Origin: Sulfuriferula plumbiphila
Lineage (GTDB): Bacteria; Pseudomonadota; Gammaproteobacteria; Burkholderiales; Sulfuriferulaceae
NCBI RefSeq assembly: GCF_009938015.1
Contig: NZ_AP021884.1
Span: 2,281,501-2,345,500 of the forward strand
Direction: 5' to 3'
DNA length: 64,000 bases
The notes under the pieces are model-generated. The model was not told the origin of the DNA, ran no database searches, and worked only from the letters and a program-made list of their open reading frames with translations. The position numbers were made by a program, and so were the translations under genes. Positions 16,842 through 26,154 of the stretch are shown here, piece after piece (positions within the stretch are counted from its first letter, which is position 1; each line of letters begins with the position of its first letter).

Positions 16842-17902
16842 GCCTGGCTCCCATACTGTTTTTCTACCCAGTGGCGGTATTCACCGGTGGCGATGTTGGC
16901 TACCCAGTCCGGGTTGGCCAGGTACCAGGCAACGGTTTTGCGAATCCCGGTCTCAAACGTCTCTTGTGGGCGCCAGCCCAGTTCGCGCTCGATTTTGTGT
17001 GCGTCAATGGCGTAGCGACGATCGTGGCCAGCGCGGTCCTTGACATGAGTGATGAGTTTTTCGTGAGGGGTGACGGGTGAACCCGGGTGCAGCGCGTCAA
17101 GCATGGCGCAGATGGTCCTGACCACATCGATATTGGTTTTTTCGTTGCAACCGCCAATGTTGTATACCTCGCCTGCCTTGCCCGCAGCCAGCACGGCGCG
17201 GATGGCGCTGCAATGGTCGCCGACATAGAGCCAGTCACGTACGTTAAGTCCGTCGCCGTAGATCGGCAGCGGCTTGCCGGCCACGGCGTTCATCATTACC
17301 AGCGGGATGAGCTTTTCCGGGAACTGGTAAGGGCCGTAGTTGTTGGAGCAGTTGGTAGTGAGTACCGGCAGGCCATAGGTGTGGTGATAGGCGCGCACCA
17401 GGTGGTCGGAGGCAGCCTTGGAGGCTGAGTACGGGCTGTTGGGTGCGTAGGCAGTGGTCTCGGTAAACGCGGCATCATCCGGGCCGAGGGAACCGTACAC
17501 CTCATCGGTGGAAACGTGCAGGAAGCGGAATCCGGCCTTCTCTATCCCTTCCATTGCATTCCAGTAAGCGCGGATTTCTTCCAGAAAATGAAAAGTGCCG
17601 ACGACATTGGTCTGGATAAAGTCTTCGGGGCCGTGAATGGAACGATCGACGTGGCTTTCGGCAGCGAAGTTGATGACGGCGCGCGGGCGATGTTCAGCCA
17701 AAAGACCTGCGACCAGGGCGCGGTCGCCAATATCGCCTTGTACGAAGAGATGGCGGGCGTCACCCTCAATACTGGCGAGGTTGTGCAGATTGCCTGCGTA
17801 GGTGAGTTTGTCGAGGTTGATGACCGGCTCGTCACTGTCCGCCAGCCAGTCCAATACGAAATTGGCACCGATAAAACCGGCGCCGCCTGTGATTAGAATC
17901 AT
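16838..17902 (-). CDS. rfbB: dTDP-glucose 4,6-dehydratase
   Basis: A 354-residue extended SDR with [10 protein letters not shown] for NAD at the N-terminus, STDEVYG in the middle and catalytic YSASK (Tyr near 159). It converts dTDP-glucose to the 4-keto-6-deoxy sugar. It starts 19 bases after the epsD-like gene, and all five following genes are tightly packed, so the unit is one operon. Confidence 0.96.
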   Translation of the reverse strand: MILITGGAGFIGANFVLDWLADSDEPVINLDKLTYAGNLHNLASIEGDARHLFVQGDIGDRALVAGLLAEHRPRAVINFAAESHVDRSIHGPEDFIQTNVVGTFHFLEEIRAYWNAMEGIEKAGFRFLHVSTDEVYGSLGPDDAAFTETTAYAPNSPYSASKAASDHLVRAYHHTYGLPVLTTNCSNNYGPYQFPEKLIPLVMMNAVAGKPLPIYGDGLNVRDWLYVGDHCSAIRAVLAAGKAGEVYNIGGCNEKTNIDVVRTICAMLDALHPGSPVTPHEKLITHVKDRAGHDRRYAIDAHKIERELGWRPQETFETGIRKTVAWYLANPDWVANIATGEYRHWVEKQYGSQA

Positions 17903-17921
17903 GGTAATTCCCGGTTAGCCT

Positions 17922-18812
17922 TTATTTTATTTCCGGTAACCCGGCGCTGCTGTTCTCGGACTTGCTCTGTGCCATTTTTCCCAGGCTTGCAAACTCGCCC
18001 ACGTATTCAATTTTTGCTGCATCCCGTAGTTTTTTGATGTCAGCGGTAGCGGCATCGCGCTGTCGGGCAGCAGCCAGATAACGCTCTATTAACGTATGTG
18101 CCTTGTCCAGGGTAATCGGTGCAGATTGTATGGAGGCTATCTGCAATACCGTTATCCCGTTTGCAGACGGTAACGCCAGTAACTGTCCATTCTGCATGGT
18201 CTGCATGCGCGGCACAATATTCATCGGCAATTGTTCCGCCGCTTTGACCTCGCTGCCGGTGCGGAACGGTATATTCTGGCTGCGCAGCCAGTCCACAAAT
18301 TCGCCCAGATCATGGCTGGTTTCAAGACGTGAGTTGAGTACAGCGATCCTGCCCCTGGGGGCAGCGATGGCCAGTTCCTGCAGATTATAGATACGACGCT
18401 GACTGAACAACTCGGGATGCCGGTTGTAGTAGGCGCTGATGTCGGCTTCGCCAGGTTTGGCGACAGCCTGCCCTGCACGCTGCAGATAGGCCTGGGACAG
18501 CACCTGATTGCGCGCGGCCTCCAGCAATTGCTGCACAGCAGGATCCTGATCCAGTTTTTGCGCAGTGGCTTTTTGTACCAGAAGTTGCTGATCCACCAGT
18601 GCCTGCACTACCCGATTTTTAGCTTGCGGCGTCAAATCCTGCGCTGCCAGATTCAAGCGCGACAAAGCCAGGTCCAGTTGTGCGCTAGTGATAGCGGTGC
18701 CGTTCACGCTGGCGATGGCTGAAGACGGCGTTTCCTGCTTGCTGCAGCCGGCGAGCACTGTTCCCAGCATCAGCGCCAGCGCCATTTTATGCATAATTGG
18801 ATGCGATTTCAT
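17922..18812 (-). CDS. EpsD-like SurA/PpiC-type lipoprotein
   Basis: A 296-residue protein from ATG 18812 (GGGAG nine bases upstream; an ATG nine bases earlier overlaps that site). The N-terminus is a lipoprotein signal with lipobox LAGC. The rest resembles the EpsD family of peptidyl-prolyl isomerases (SVNGTAITSAQLDLALSRL, ALVDQQLLVQKA), found in exopolysaccharide loci linked to exosortase systems. The parvulin domain is short and may be inactive. It stands first in the sugar-nucleotide operon, suggesting a role in folding or assembly of the polysaccharide export machinery, none of which is in the window. Confidence 0.75.
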   Translation of the reverse strand: MKSHPIMHKMALALMLGTVLAGCSKQETPSSAIASVNGTAITSAQLDLALSRLNLAAQDLTPQAKNRVVQALVDQQLLVQKATAQKLDQDPAVQQLLEAARNQVLSQAYLQRAGQAVAKPGEADISAYYNRHPELFSQRRIYNLQELAIAAPRGRIAVLNSRLETSHDLGEFVDWLRSQNIPFRTGSEVKAAEQLPMNIVPRMQTMQNGQLLALPSANGITVLQIASIQSAPITLDKAHTLIERYLAAARQRDAATADIKKLRDAAKIEYVGEFASLGKMAQSKSENSSAGLPEIK

Positions 18813-18941
18813 TCGCGTCATCTCCCTGGATTGGTATGTTTTGTGGCGTGATTCACACCCGGCGTCCATGATGCGCAATTATCGGTTGTCTCACAAGCGC
18901 CAGCATATAGACCGATCGAATTACAAAATGGTAATGATCAT

Positions 18942-18975
18942 AAAAAATGGCTGGCTCCCTCCGCGGAAGCCAGCC
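18942..18975 (-). terminator. Terminator after clpA
   Basis: On the minus strand GGCTGGCT-loop-AGCCAGCC is followed by ATTTTTTA, a classic intrinsic terminator 27 bases after the clpA stop. Confidence 0.85.
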
Positions 18976-19001
18976 ACTACGCTACCTGATGCAGGCAATA
19001 T

Positions 19002-21257
19002 CTAGACAGCCACGTTTTCCTCGTCGAATGCCAGTTTGATTGTGCCGGATTCGTCCACGTCCACGACCACATGCCCACCATTGGCCAGACGGCCAAACAG
19101 CAATTCATCTGCCAGTGCCCGCCGTATCTCGTCCTGGATCAGCCTGGCCATGGGGCGCGCGCCCATCAACGGGTCAAAACCGCGTTTGCCGAGATGCGCC
19201 TTGAGCGCGTCGGTAAACGTCGCCTCGACCTTTTTCTCGTGCAACTGGTCTTCCAGCTGCATCAGGAATTTATCCACCACGCGCAGGATGACCTCCTGGG
19301 ACAAGGGTGCAAACGAGATCATCGCATCCAGCCGGTTACGGAACTCCGGCGTAAAGGCACGCTTGATGTCTGCCATTTCGTCGCCGGTTTGTTTTTCCTG
19401 GGTAAAGCCAATCCCCGACTTGTTGAGCGACTCCGCACCCGCGTTGGTGGTCATCACAATCACCACGTTACGGAAATCCGCCTTGCGCCCATTGTTGTCG
19501 GTAAGCGTGCCGTGATCCATCACCTGCAACAGTACGTTGAATACGTCCGGATGCGCTTTTTCGATTTCATCCAGCAACAGCACCGCGTAGGGATGTTTGG
19601 TAATCGCCTCGGTCAACAGGCCGCCCTGGTCAAACCCGACATAGCCCGGTGGGGCGCCTATCAACCGCGACACGGCATGGCGTTCCATGTATTCGGACAT
19701 ATCGAAGCGAATCAGCTCAATGCCCATGATATACGCGAGCTGCCGCGCCACTTCGGTCTTGCCCACCCCGGTGGGGCCAGAAAACAGGAAAGAGCCGATA
19801 GGCTTCTGCGGATTACCCAAGCCACTGCGTGCCATCTTGATCGCGGCTGCCAGCGCATTGATCGCCTTATCCTGGCCAAACACCACGGTCTTGAGGTCGC
19901 GATCGAGGTTTTTCAGCGCATCGCGATCATCACTATTCACATTCTTGGACGGAATCCGCGCAATCTTGGCGATGATCTCTTCGATCTCGCGCTTGCTGAT
20001 GACTTTCTTCTGCCGTGATTTGGGCAGGATACGCTGCGCCGCGCCGGCTTCGTCGATCACGTCGATTGCCTTGTCCGGCAGGTGGCGGTCATTGATATAG
20101 CGTGCCGACAGCTCGGCTGCCGTGGTGAGCGCCGACGCGGTGTATTTGATGCCGTGATGCGCTTCAAAACGCGATTTCAAGCCACGCAGAATCTCGACTG
20201 TCTCCTCGATCGAAGGCTCATTCACATCAATCTTCTGAAACCGCCGCGATAACGCATGGTCTTTTTCGAAAATGCCACGATACTCGTTGTAAGTGGTTGC
20301 ACCGATGCATTTGAGTTGCCCGGATGAAAGCGCCGGTTTAAGCAGGTTGGAAGCATCCAGGGTGCCGCCCGAAGCCGCACCTGCACCAATCAGCGTGTGA
20401 ATTTCGTCTATGAACAAAATTGCCTGCGGGTTTTCGTATAGCTGCTTCAACACGGCCTTGAGGCGCTGCTCAAAATCACCACGGTATTTGGTGCCTGCCA
20501 ACAGGGCTCCCATGTCCAGCGAATACACCGTGCTGTCCGATAGAATATCCGGTACCACACCCTCAACGATACGCCGCGCCAGACCTTCAGCGATGGCCGT
20601 TTTGCCGACTCCGGCTTCACCCACCAGCAGCGGGTTGTTCTTGCGCCGCCGGCACAATGTCTGGATGACACGCTCCAGTTCCAGCGCACGGCCAATAAGC
20701 GGGTCTATTTTTCCCGCCAGCGCCTGCACATTCAGGTTCTGCGTATAGGTTTCCAGCGCCGTTGCGGGTGCAGCTTCCTCACCCGCCTCAGGGGTCGCCT
20801 CCGGGCGCGCAGTGCTGCCCTGCGGGACTTTGCTCACCCCATGGGAAATGAAATTCACCACGTCCAGACGCGATACACCCTGCTGATTCAGGAAATACAC
20901 CGCGTGGGAATCCTTCTCGCCAAAAATGGCCACCAGCACGTTCGCGCCGGTCACTTCTTTTTTGCCTGACGACTGCACATGCAAAATGGCGCGTTGAATC
21001 ACGCGCTGAAATCCGAGCGTAGGCTGGGTATCGACTTCCTCGCTTCCTGCAACGGTAGGGGTGTGTTCGGTGATGAAATCAGCCAGTCCACGACGCAGTT
21101 CGTCGGTATTGGTGCCGCACGCGCGCAACACCTCGGCGGCGGACGGATTATCCAGCATCGCCAGCAACAGGTGCTCGACCGTAATAAACTCATGGCGCTT
21201 TTGTCTCGCCTCCATGAACGCCATATGTAAACTAACTTCCAATTCCTGCGCAATCAT
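19002..21257 (-). CDS. clpA: ATP-dependent Clp protease ATP-binding subunit ClpA
   Basis: A 751-residue AAA+ unfoldase with an N-domain (1-145), a first Walker A GEAGVGKTAI near 215 and a second GPTGVGKTEV near 495. It lacks the long middle coiled coil of ClpB, as ClpA should. It feeds substrates to ClpP in the cytoplasm; the ClpP-docking IGF-like loop lies near KSGIGFTQ. The ATG directly follows the TAG of clpS, the standard pair. clpP is not in the window. Confidence 0.96.
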   Translation of the reverse strand: MIAQELEVSLHMAFMEARQKRHEFITVEHLLLAMLDNPSAAEVLRACGTNTDELRRGLADFITEHTPTVAGSEEVDTQPTLGFQRVIQRAILHVQSSGKKEVTGANVLVAIFGEKDSHAVYFLNQQGVSRLDVVNFISHGVSKVPQGSTARPEATPEAGEEAAPATALETYTQNLNVQALAGKIDPLIGRALELERVIQTLCRRRKNNPLLVGEAGVGKTAIAEGLARRIVEGVVPDILSDSTVYSLDMGALLAGTKYRGDFEQRLKAVLKQLYENPQAILFIDEIHTLIGAGAASGGTLDASNLLKPALSSGQLKCIGATTYNEYRGIFEKDHALSRRFQKIDVNEPSIEETVEILRGLKSRFEAHHGIKYTASALTTAAELSARYINDRHLPDKAIDVIDEAGAAQRILPKSRQKKVISKREIEEIIAKIARIPSKNVNSDDRDALKNLDRDLKTVVFGQDKAINALAAAIKMARSGLGNPQKPIGSFLFSGPTGVGKTEVARQLAYIMGIELIRFDMSEYMERHAVSRLIGAPPGYVGFDQGGLLTEAITKHPYAVLLLDEIEKAHPDVFNVLLQVMDHGTLTDNNGRKADFRNVVIVMTTNAGAESLNKSGIGFTQEKQTGDEMADIKRAFTPEFRNRLDAMISFAPLSQEVILRVVDKFLMQLEDQLHEKKVEATFTDALKAHLGKRGFDPLMGARPMARLIQDEIRRALADELLFGRLANGGHVVVDVDESGTIKLAFDEENVAV

Positions 21258-21566
21258 CTAATTTTCCTCCATCACGCATTGCAGCGGATGCTGGTGCTGG
21301 CGGGCGAACCCGACCACTTGCTCTACCTTGGTTGCCGCCACATCGCGGGGGAATACGCCACACACTCCCATGCCGTCCCTATGTACTTTGAGCATGATTT
21401 GCGTAGCCTGTTCACGGCTCTTGTAAAAAAAGTTCTGAATCACAAGAACCACAAAATCCATGGGCGTGTAGTCGTCATTCAACAACATTACCTTGTACAA
21501 AGGCGGCGGCTTGAGTTTTGTTTCGCTTGCTTCCAGAACGGTGTCATCGCGGTGCTTGGTTGCCAT
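21258..21566 (-). CDS. clpS: Clp adaptor protein ClpS
   Basis: A 102-residue adaptor from ATG 21566. [19 protein letters not shown] contains the conserved N-degron pocket residues (Asn-Asp), and [16 protein letters not shown] completes the fold. It binds N-end-rule substrates and presents them to ClpA. A longer frame upstream has no support. Adjacent to clpA with no gap. Confidence 0.95.
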   Translation of the reverse strand: MATKHRDDTVLEASETKLKPPPLYKVMLLNDDYTPMDFVVLVIQNFFYKSREQATQIMLKVHRDGMGVCGVFPRDVAATKVEQVVGFARQHQHPLQCVMEEN

Positions 21567-21800
21567 GGCGCTGGATAGTTTCCGGATAGTCAGGAACCAT
21601 TTTGACGACTGGCGCGAAATTTTCAAGTGCTATCCAGTAAAAAAAAATTTGCCTGGCACTTGCCAAATCAACTAGGCAGGCGTAAAAAGCAATCTGGAGT
21701 TTGGCGTCAAGGTTCCTGCAAGTCTGGTAATGCCGTTGTGCGATCTTGATTTTCAAACAGCCCCTGGCCGTTTTGGCCTGTTTTTATCAAGGAAGTAGCA

Positions 21801-22004
21801 ATGGCAACTGGCACTGTAAAGTGGTTCAACGATTCTAAAGGCTTTGGGTTTATTACCCCGGACGACGGTAGTGAAGATCTTTTCGCTCACTTCTCCGCCA
21901 TCAACATGGGTGGTTTCAAAACCCTGAAGGAAGGTCAAAAAGTCCAATTCGAGGTCTCCCAGGGCCCGAAAGGCAAACAGGCTTCGAACATTCAGCCTGC
22001 ATAA
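21801..22004 (+). CDS. Cold-shock-domain protein
   Basis: A 67-residue single cold-shock domain: RNP1 is KGFGFITP and RNP2 is LFAHFSAI. It binds single-stranded nucleic acid and melts RNA structure. AAGGAAG precedes the ATG and a strong terminator follows. It is of the CspA/CspD class; which of the paralogues cannot be told. Confidence 0.94.
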   Translation: MATGTVKWFNDSKGFGFITPDDGSEDLFAHFSAINMGGFKTLKEGQKVQFEVSQGPKGKQASNIQPA

Positions 22005-22024
22005 ATCGGCTCACCGATTACTTG

Positions 22025-22054
22025 AAAACGCGGAACCTGGTTCCGCGTTTTTTT
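22025..22054 (+). terminator. Terminator of the cold-shock gene
   Basis: Perfect stem ACGCGGAA-CCTGG-TTCCGCGT followed by seven T, 20 bases after the stop codon. Confidence 0.9.
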
Positions 22055-22139
22055 CGCCTCGGGTTTTGAGTTCTGGCTTTTCAAAAGCGCTGTGCTACAT
22101 TGAAATATCTGTAACACATCCATTTAAGGAGAGCAGAAT

Positions 22140-22361
22140 ATGCACATTCAACACCAGCCTGATGGTTCCCTGGTCCTGGACATGAGCCAGAAACAGGCGC
22201 GAGAACTCGCAAAAACCGTCATCCAGCACGCCGAAGATGCGCATACCGCACTGCTGGATTTTGCCTACCTGCTGAACGAAGCGCATTACGATGCGGAGAA
22301 CCAGTTCCGGCAACCACCTCATGCCTGGGAACCGGGTGCGCATCAGCCTGGTACAGAATAG
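22140..22361 (+). CDS. Small protein of unknown function
   Basis: A 73-residue soluble, acidic, mostly helical protein with no known motif (KQARELAKTVIQHAEDAHTA is likely an amphipathic helix). It has a strong AGGAGAG site and a TACATT-type -10 about 40 bases upstream. It is followed nine bases later by another small gene, so the two form a mini-operon after the cold-shock gene. I do not recognise it. Confidence 0.6.
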   Translation: MHIQHQPDGSLVLDMSQKQARELAKTVIQHAEDAHTALLDFAYLLNEAHYDAENQFRQPPHAWEPGAHQPGTE

Positions 22362-22370
22362 GGGGCTACC

Positions 22371-22574
22371 ATGAACATTTCTGCACTCGACAAACAGACT
22401 GCCCAGATCAGTGTGTTGCCGACCGAGGCCGCGCATTTGCTGGAGGGCCTCGAAGCCATGCGCGACGAACTCGGTGAAATCGCCGACGAGTTAATCAGTC
22501 TGCTGCGCGGCAGTGGCATTGAACCACCACCCAAACCCGATCATGTTCGCACTGAATACGCCGGGCCTGAGTAA
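22371..22574 (+). CDS. Small acidic protein of unknown function
   Basis: A 67-residue acidic protein with a central helix rich in Glu and Leu (EAAHLLEGLEAMRDELGEIA) and a proline-rich tail (GIEPPPKPD). A GGGGG run lies upstream of ATG. It is partnered with the preceding 73-residue gene and ends two bases before the convergent icd stop. Function unknown. Confidence 0.6.
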   Translation: MNISALDKQTAQISVLPTEAAHLLEGLEAMRDELGEIADELISLLRGSGIEPPPKPDHVRTEYAGPE

Positions 22575-22576
22575 AC

Positions 22577-23815
22577 TTACATGCGCGCGATCATCGCCTC
22601 GCCAAATGCTGAACAGGACACCTGCGTCGCACCGTCCATAAGGCGAGCAAAATCGTAGGTTACCGTTTTAGCAGCAATTGCACGCTGCATACTCGCGGTG
22701 ATGATATCAGCGGCTTCCAGCCAGCCAAGGTGGCGCAGCATCATCTCCGCGGAAAGAATAATCGAGCCCGGGTTGACGTAATCCTGGCCCGCATATTTTG
22801 GTGCAGTACCATGCGTGGCCTCAAACATGGCGACTGAATCGGACAGATTGGCGCCCGGCGCAATACCAATGCCGCCCACCTCAGCCGCGAGCGCGTCCGA
22901 GATGTAATCGCCGTTCAGATTAAGCGTCGCAATCACGTCGTACTCATCCGGGCGCAACAGTATCTGTTGCAAGAATGCATCGGCAATCACATCCTTGATG
23001 ACAATGCCGTTGGGCAGCCTGCACCACGGGCCGCCATCCATCTCCACCGCGCCAAATTCACGCCTGGCCAGTTCATAGCCCCATTTTTTGAAGCCTCCCT
23101 CGGTGAACTTCATGATATTGCCCTTGTGTACCAAGGTAACGGACTCGCGGCCATTGTCGATGGCATACTGAATCGCCTTGCGGATCAGGCGCTCGCTGCC
23201 CTGCACGGAAACCGGTTTGATACCAATGGCGGAAGTTTCCGGGAAGCGAATTTTCTTCACCCCCATTTCGCCTTGCAGGAAGGCGATGATCTTTTTCACC
23301 TCATCCGAGCCAGCTTGCCACTCCACCCCGGCGTAAATATCCTCGGTATTTTCGCGGAAGATCACCATATCCACTTTTTCCGGCGCTTTCACCGGACTGG
23401 GCACGCCATCGAAGTAACGCACCGGGCGCAGGCAGACATACAAATCCAGCAACTGGCGCAACGCCACATTCAGGGAGCGCATGCCACCGGAAGTCGGCGT
23501 GGTCAACGGCCCCTTGATGGAGACGACGTATTCGCGCACGGCGGCTACCGTTTCATCGGGTAACCAGTTGTCGCCACCATAGACCTTGACGGCCTTTTCG
23601 CCCGCATACACTTCCATCCAGGCGATACTGCGCCTGCCACCATATGCCTTGGCCACGGCCGCATCCACCACGCGACGCATCACCGGGGTGATATCCACAC
23701 CGGTACCATCACCTTCGATGAAGGGAATAACCGGCTGATCGGGGACATTGAGCGAAGCGTCAGTGTTGATCGTGATTTTTTCGCCGTGAGTCGGCAGCTG
23801 TATATGCTGGTACAT
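22577..23815 (-). CDS. icd: NADP-dependent isocitrate dehydrogenase
   Basis: A 412-residue homodimeric-type enzyme. [13 protein letters not shown] carries the Ser that AceK phosphorylates in E. coli, and the C-terminal half has the family's NADP-binding stretch ([19 protein letters not shown]). It makes 2-oxoglutarate from isocitrate in the TCA cycle. In an autotroph it mainly supplies glutamate synthesis. Single gene, divergent from rluE. Confidence 0.95.
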   Translation of the reverse strand: MYQHIQLPTHGEKITINTDASLNVPDQPVIPFIEGDGTGVDITPVMRRVVDAAVAKAYGGRRSIAWMEVYAGEKAVKVYGGDNWLPDETVAAVREYVVSIKGPLTTPTSGGMRSLNVALRQLLDLYVCLRPVRYFDGVPSPVKAPEKVDMVIFRENTEDIYAGVEWQAGSDEVKKIIAFLQGEMGVKKIRFPETSAIGIKPVSVQGSERLIRKAIQYAIDNGRESVTLVHKGNIMKFTEGGFKKWGYELARREFGAVEMDGGPWCRLPNGIVIKDVIADAFLQQILLRPDEYDVIATLNLNGDYISDALAAEVGGIGIAPGANLSDSVAMFEATHGTAPKYAGQDYVNPGSIILSAEMMLRHLGWLEAADIITASMQRAIAAKTVTYDFARLMDGATQVSCSAFGEAMIARM

Positions 23816-23874
23816 GATTACCCTATTTCAACAAGTTAGAATGGCCGCTTTACATTCAGCGATAGCTGGTACAG

Positions 23875-24438
23875 ATGAGCCGCATTGTATTGTTCAACAA
23901 GCCCTACGGGGTCATTTGCCAGTTCAGCCCGGACGGCAAGCACCCCACGCTCAAGGATTACATCCCTATTCCCGGCATTTATCCTGCCGGGCGGCTGGAT
24001 ACAGACAGCGAAGGGCTGCTCATTTTAACCGATGATGGTGCGCTACAACATCGCCTCGCGCATCCCAGCCGGAAATTGCCGAAAACCTATTGGGTACAGG
24101 TGGAGGGCATACCCGATAGCGCCGCGCTGCAAGCCCTGCAAGGCGGCGTCAACCTGGGAGATTTTGTCACCTTGCCCGCCCAGGCACGTTCCATCTCTGA
24201 ACCTGTGGGTCTGTGGACGCGCAATCCGCCCATTCGAGAACGCAGAAATATCCCCACCAGCTGGATTGAACTCGTTCTGAAAGAAGGAAAAAACCGCCAG
24301 GTCAGGCGCATGACGGCCAAAGTCGGCTATCCCACCCTGCGCCTGATTCGCAGTCAAATCGGCCTGTCCACATTGGCAGCACTGATGCCCGGCGAGTACC
24401 GCGCTGCGACCGCCGCGGAAGTCGCCACATTAATTTAA
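23875..24438 (+). CDS. rluE: 23S rRNA pseudouridine synthase RluE-like
   Basis: A 187-residue RsuA/RluB/E/F-family synthase without an S4 domain. [17 protein letters not shown] holds the catalytic Asp, and [20 protein letters not shown] is the family's RNA-binding motif. The missing S4 domain and short length fit RluE, which modifies U2457 of 23S rRNA. It diverges from icd by 59 bases. Confidence 0.88.
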   Translation: MSRIVLFNKPYGVICQFSPDGKHPTLKDYIPIPGIYPAGRLDTDSEGLLILTDDGALQHRLAHPSRKLPKTYWVQVEGIPDSAALQALQGGVNLGDFVTLPAQARSISEPVGLWTRNPPIRERRNIPTSWIELVLKEGKNRQVRRMTAKVGYPTLRLIRSQIGLSTLAALMPGEYRAATAAEVATLI

Positions 24439-24546
24439 TCACGGGTATGTCAACCGACTGTAATTAAGCTGCGTTAGTTGCCGTGACACATGCTGTTTTG
24501 TGTTACCAAAAAACCATTGATCAATTGTTTTTATAAGGAAGTCAAA

Positions 24547-24783
24547 ATGAACAAACTGCTGTCCGCTCTGCTGGTTGCCGCTTTCGCTGCTGTTTCCTTT
24601 TCTGCTGTTGCTGCTGATGCTGCAGCGCCTGCTGCTGATGCGCCTAAAGCTGAAGCTGCCAAACCTGCTGTGAAAAAACACCACGCCAAAAAGCACGTTG
24701 CTAAAAAGCACCACGCTAAAAAAGAAACCAAAAAAGAAGAAAAGAAAGAAGAGTCTAAAGAAATGAGCCCTGCTGCCAAATAA
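24547..24783 (+). CDS. Exported Lys/His/Ala-rich peptide
   Basis: A 78-residue protein with AAGGAAG upstream. Residues 1-22 form a signal peptide (cleavage after AVAA likely). The mature part starts with an Ala/Asp stretch and then repeats HHAKKH-type units (KHHAKKHVAKKHHAKKETKK) before an acidic KEEKKEES tail. It resembles acid-shock (Asr-like) and other low-complexity periplasmic proteins. The His-Lys units could buffer acid or bind metal or polyanions. It has its own terminator. Function is inference. Confidence 0.75.
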   Translation: MNKLLSALLVAAFAAVSFSAVAADAAAPAADAPKAEAAKPAVKKHHAKKHVAKKHHAKKETKKEEKKEESKEMSPAAK

Positions 24784-24802
24784 TCAGGCGCAGTGTGCAG
24801 GA

Positions 24803-24829
24803 GGGCAGGGATGATCCCTGCCCTTTTTT
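24803..24829 (+). terminator. Terminator of the Lys/His-rich gene
   Basis: Perfect stem GGGCAGGGA-TGA-TCCCTGCCC followed by six T, just before the convergent glk stop. Confidence 0.9.
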
Positions 24830-24838
24830 ATTGTCGAC

Positions 24839-25819
24839 TCACGCTGACACCTGACGCGCCGCCAGTCGCTCAGCCCCCAGCAGCCCCACCTCGGTATTCA
24901 TCACCAGATACAGCGGCACCGTTTCCAGCAAGCTGCGGTAACGCCCCTTGTCCAGAAAACCCGCAACAAAGCCGCCTTGCGCCATCTGCGTCGCCAGTTT
25001 GGCGGCAACCCCTCCCGCTACGTACACCCCGCCGCGTGACAAAGACAGCAGCGCGAGGTCACCGGCAAAGGCGCCATATGCCCGGATAAACATGGCCAGC
25101 GCGTGACTGGCGGCAACGTCCGTATTGGATTGCGCCGCTTCGGCAATCGCCGCGGGTGGGTCTGCCGATTCCAGCAGCACCGGCGGGTGTTGCCCATACT
25201 CGCAGACAAAGGCGTAGATATTGGCGAGCCCGGGACCGGACACGACACGTTCCACACACACCTGCCCATAGCGCCGCCGCAAAAAACGCAGCAGCTCGAT
25301 TTCCATCTCGGTGCCGGGGGCAAAATCCACATTGCCGCCCTCGGTGGGCACGACAATCTCGCCCTCCCCGCACGGGAATACAAACCCCACACCCAGCCCG
25401 GTACCTGCCCCCAACACCGCACGGGCAGCACCGTCTTGCGCGGCACCGGCCTGCAAGACGCGCAGATCCTCGGGTGGCAGCGCAGCAATACCATGACCAA
25501 CAGCGGCAAAATCGTTGAGAATCCGTACCGAAATTATCCCGAAGCGCCTGCCAATTGCACTGCCATCCACAAACCACGGCAGGTTGGTGAGCCGCGCGGC
25601 GTTGTCCTTGACCGGCCCGGGCACACCAAAGCAGGCCGCAGCAATGGCCGGCGCATCCAGCAAAAACTGCGCTAGCAGCGCTTCAAAATCCGGGAAATCG
25701 GCACTGCTGAAGCGCTGCTCCCTGACCAGGACACAGCCTATGGCATCAATTCTGGACAATCGCAGCAACACCTTGGTGCCGCCCACATCACCGGCCAGAA
25801 TATGCTTGGGTTTACTCAC
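24839..25819 (-). CDS. glk: Glucokinase
   Basis: A 326-residue bacterial glucokinase of the ROK-unrelated proteobacterial type. DVGGTKVLL near residue 10 binds ATP, and VLGAGTGLGVGF and PTEGGNVDFAP match the sugar-binding site. It phosphorylates glucose, presumably from glycogen turnover together with glgA and glgC. The gene overlaps the end of the preceding small gene by eight bases, so they are co-transcribed. Confidence 0.92.
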   Translation of the reverse strand: MSKPKHILAGDVGGTKVLLRLSRIDAIGCVLVREQRFSSADFPDFEALLAQFLLDAPAIAAACFGVPGPVKDNAARLTNLPWFVDGSAIGRRFGIISVRILNDFAAVGHGIAALPPEDLRVLQAGAAQDGAARAVLGAGTGLGVGFVFPCGEGEIVVPTEGGNVDFAPGTEMEIELLRFLRRRYGQVCVERVVSGPGLANIYAFVCEYGQHPPVLLESADPPAAIAEAAQSNTDVAASHALAMFIRAYGAFAGDLALLSLSRGGVYVAGGVAAKLATQMAQGGFVAGFLDKGRYRSLLETVPLYLVMNTEVGLLGAERLAARQVSA

Positions 25820-26111
25820 TCAAATACATCTCCGGCTCCCAACCCAAGGCCTTGGCGCGTTCAATGGCTGCGGCATGGATGCGCGCGTGCCGCTCACGCA
25901 GCTCGGGTGGCAGATTGGAAGCAAGGCAGCCGTATTTATCCCATTCCGCCTGGGTTTTGTCATACACCATCTGGATACGACTCACATCCCAGCCAACACA
26001 GGTCTCGGTCTCCGGCAGAATGCCGAACAGCCACGCGTCCTTGACAATTGCACCCATTGCACTCATGCCGCCGTATTGATCCTGGTCTATACCTACGTAG
26101 GTTTTCCGCAT
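25812..26111 (-). CDS. Conserved protein of unknown function upstream of glk
   Basis: A 99-residue protein from ATG 26111. RKTYVGIDQDQYGGMSAMG at the start looks like a beta-hairpin turn; later it is helical (RERHARIHAAAIERAKALGW). There is no signal peptide or cysteine pair of note. The next gene, glk, overlaps it by eight bases. selO is transcribed the other way 43 bases away. I do not recognise the family. Confidence 0.65.
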   Translation of the reverse strand: MRKTYVGIDQDQYGGMSAMGAIVKDAWLFGILPETETCVGWDVSRIQMVYDKTQAEWDKYGCLASNLPPELRERHARIHAAAIERAKALGWEPEMYLSE

Positions 26112-26154
26112 TGCGACTCCAAATATATAATGACGAATGCGGTATTCTACGCCT

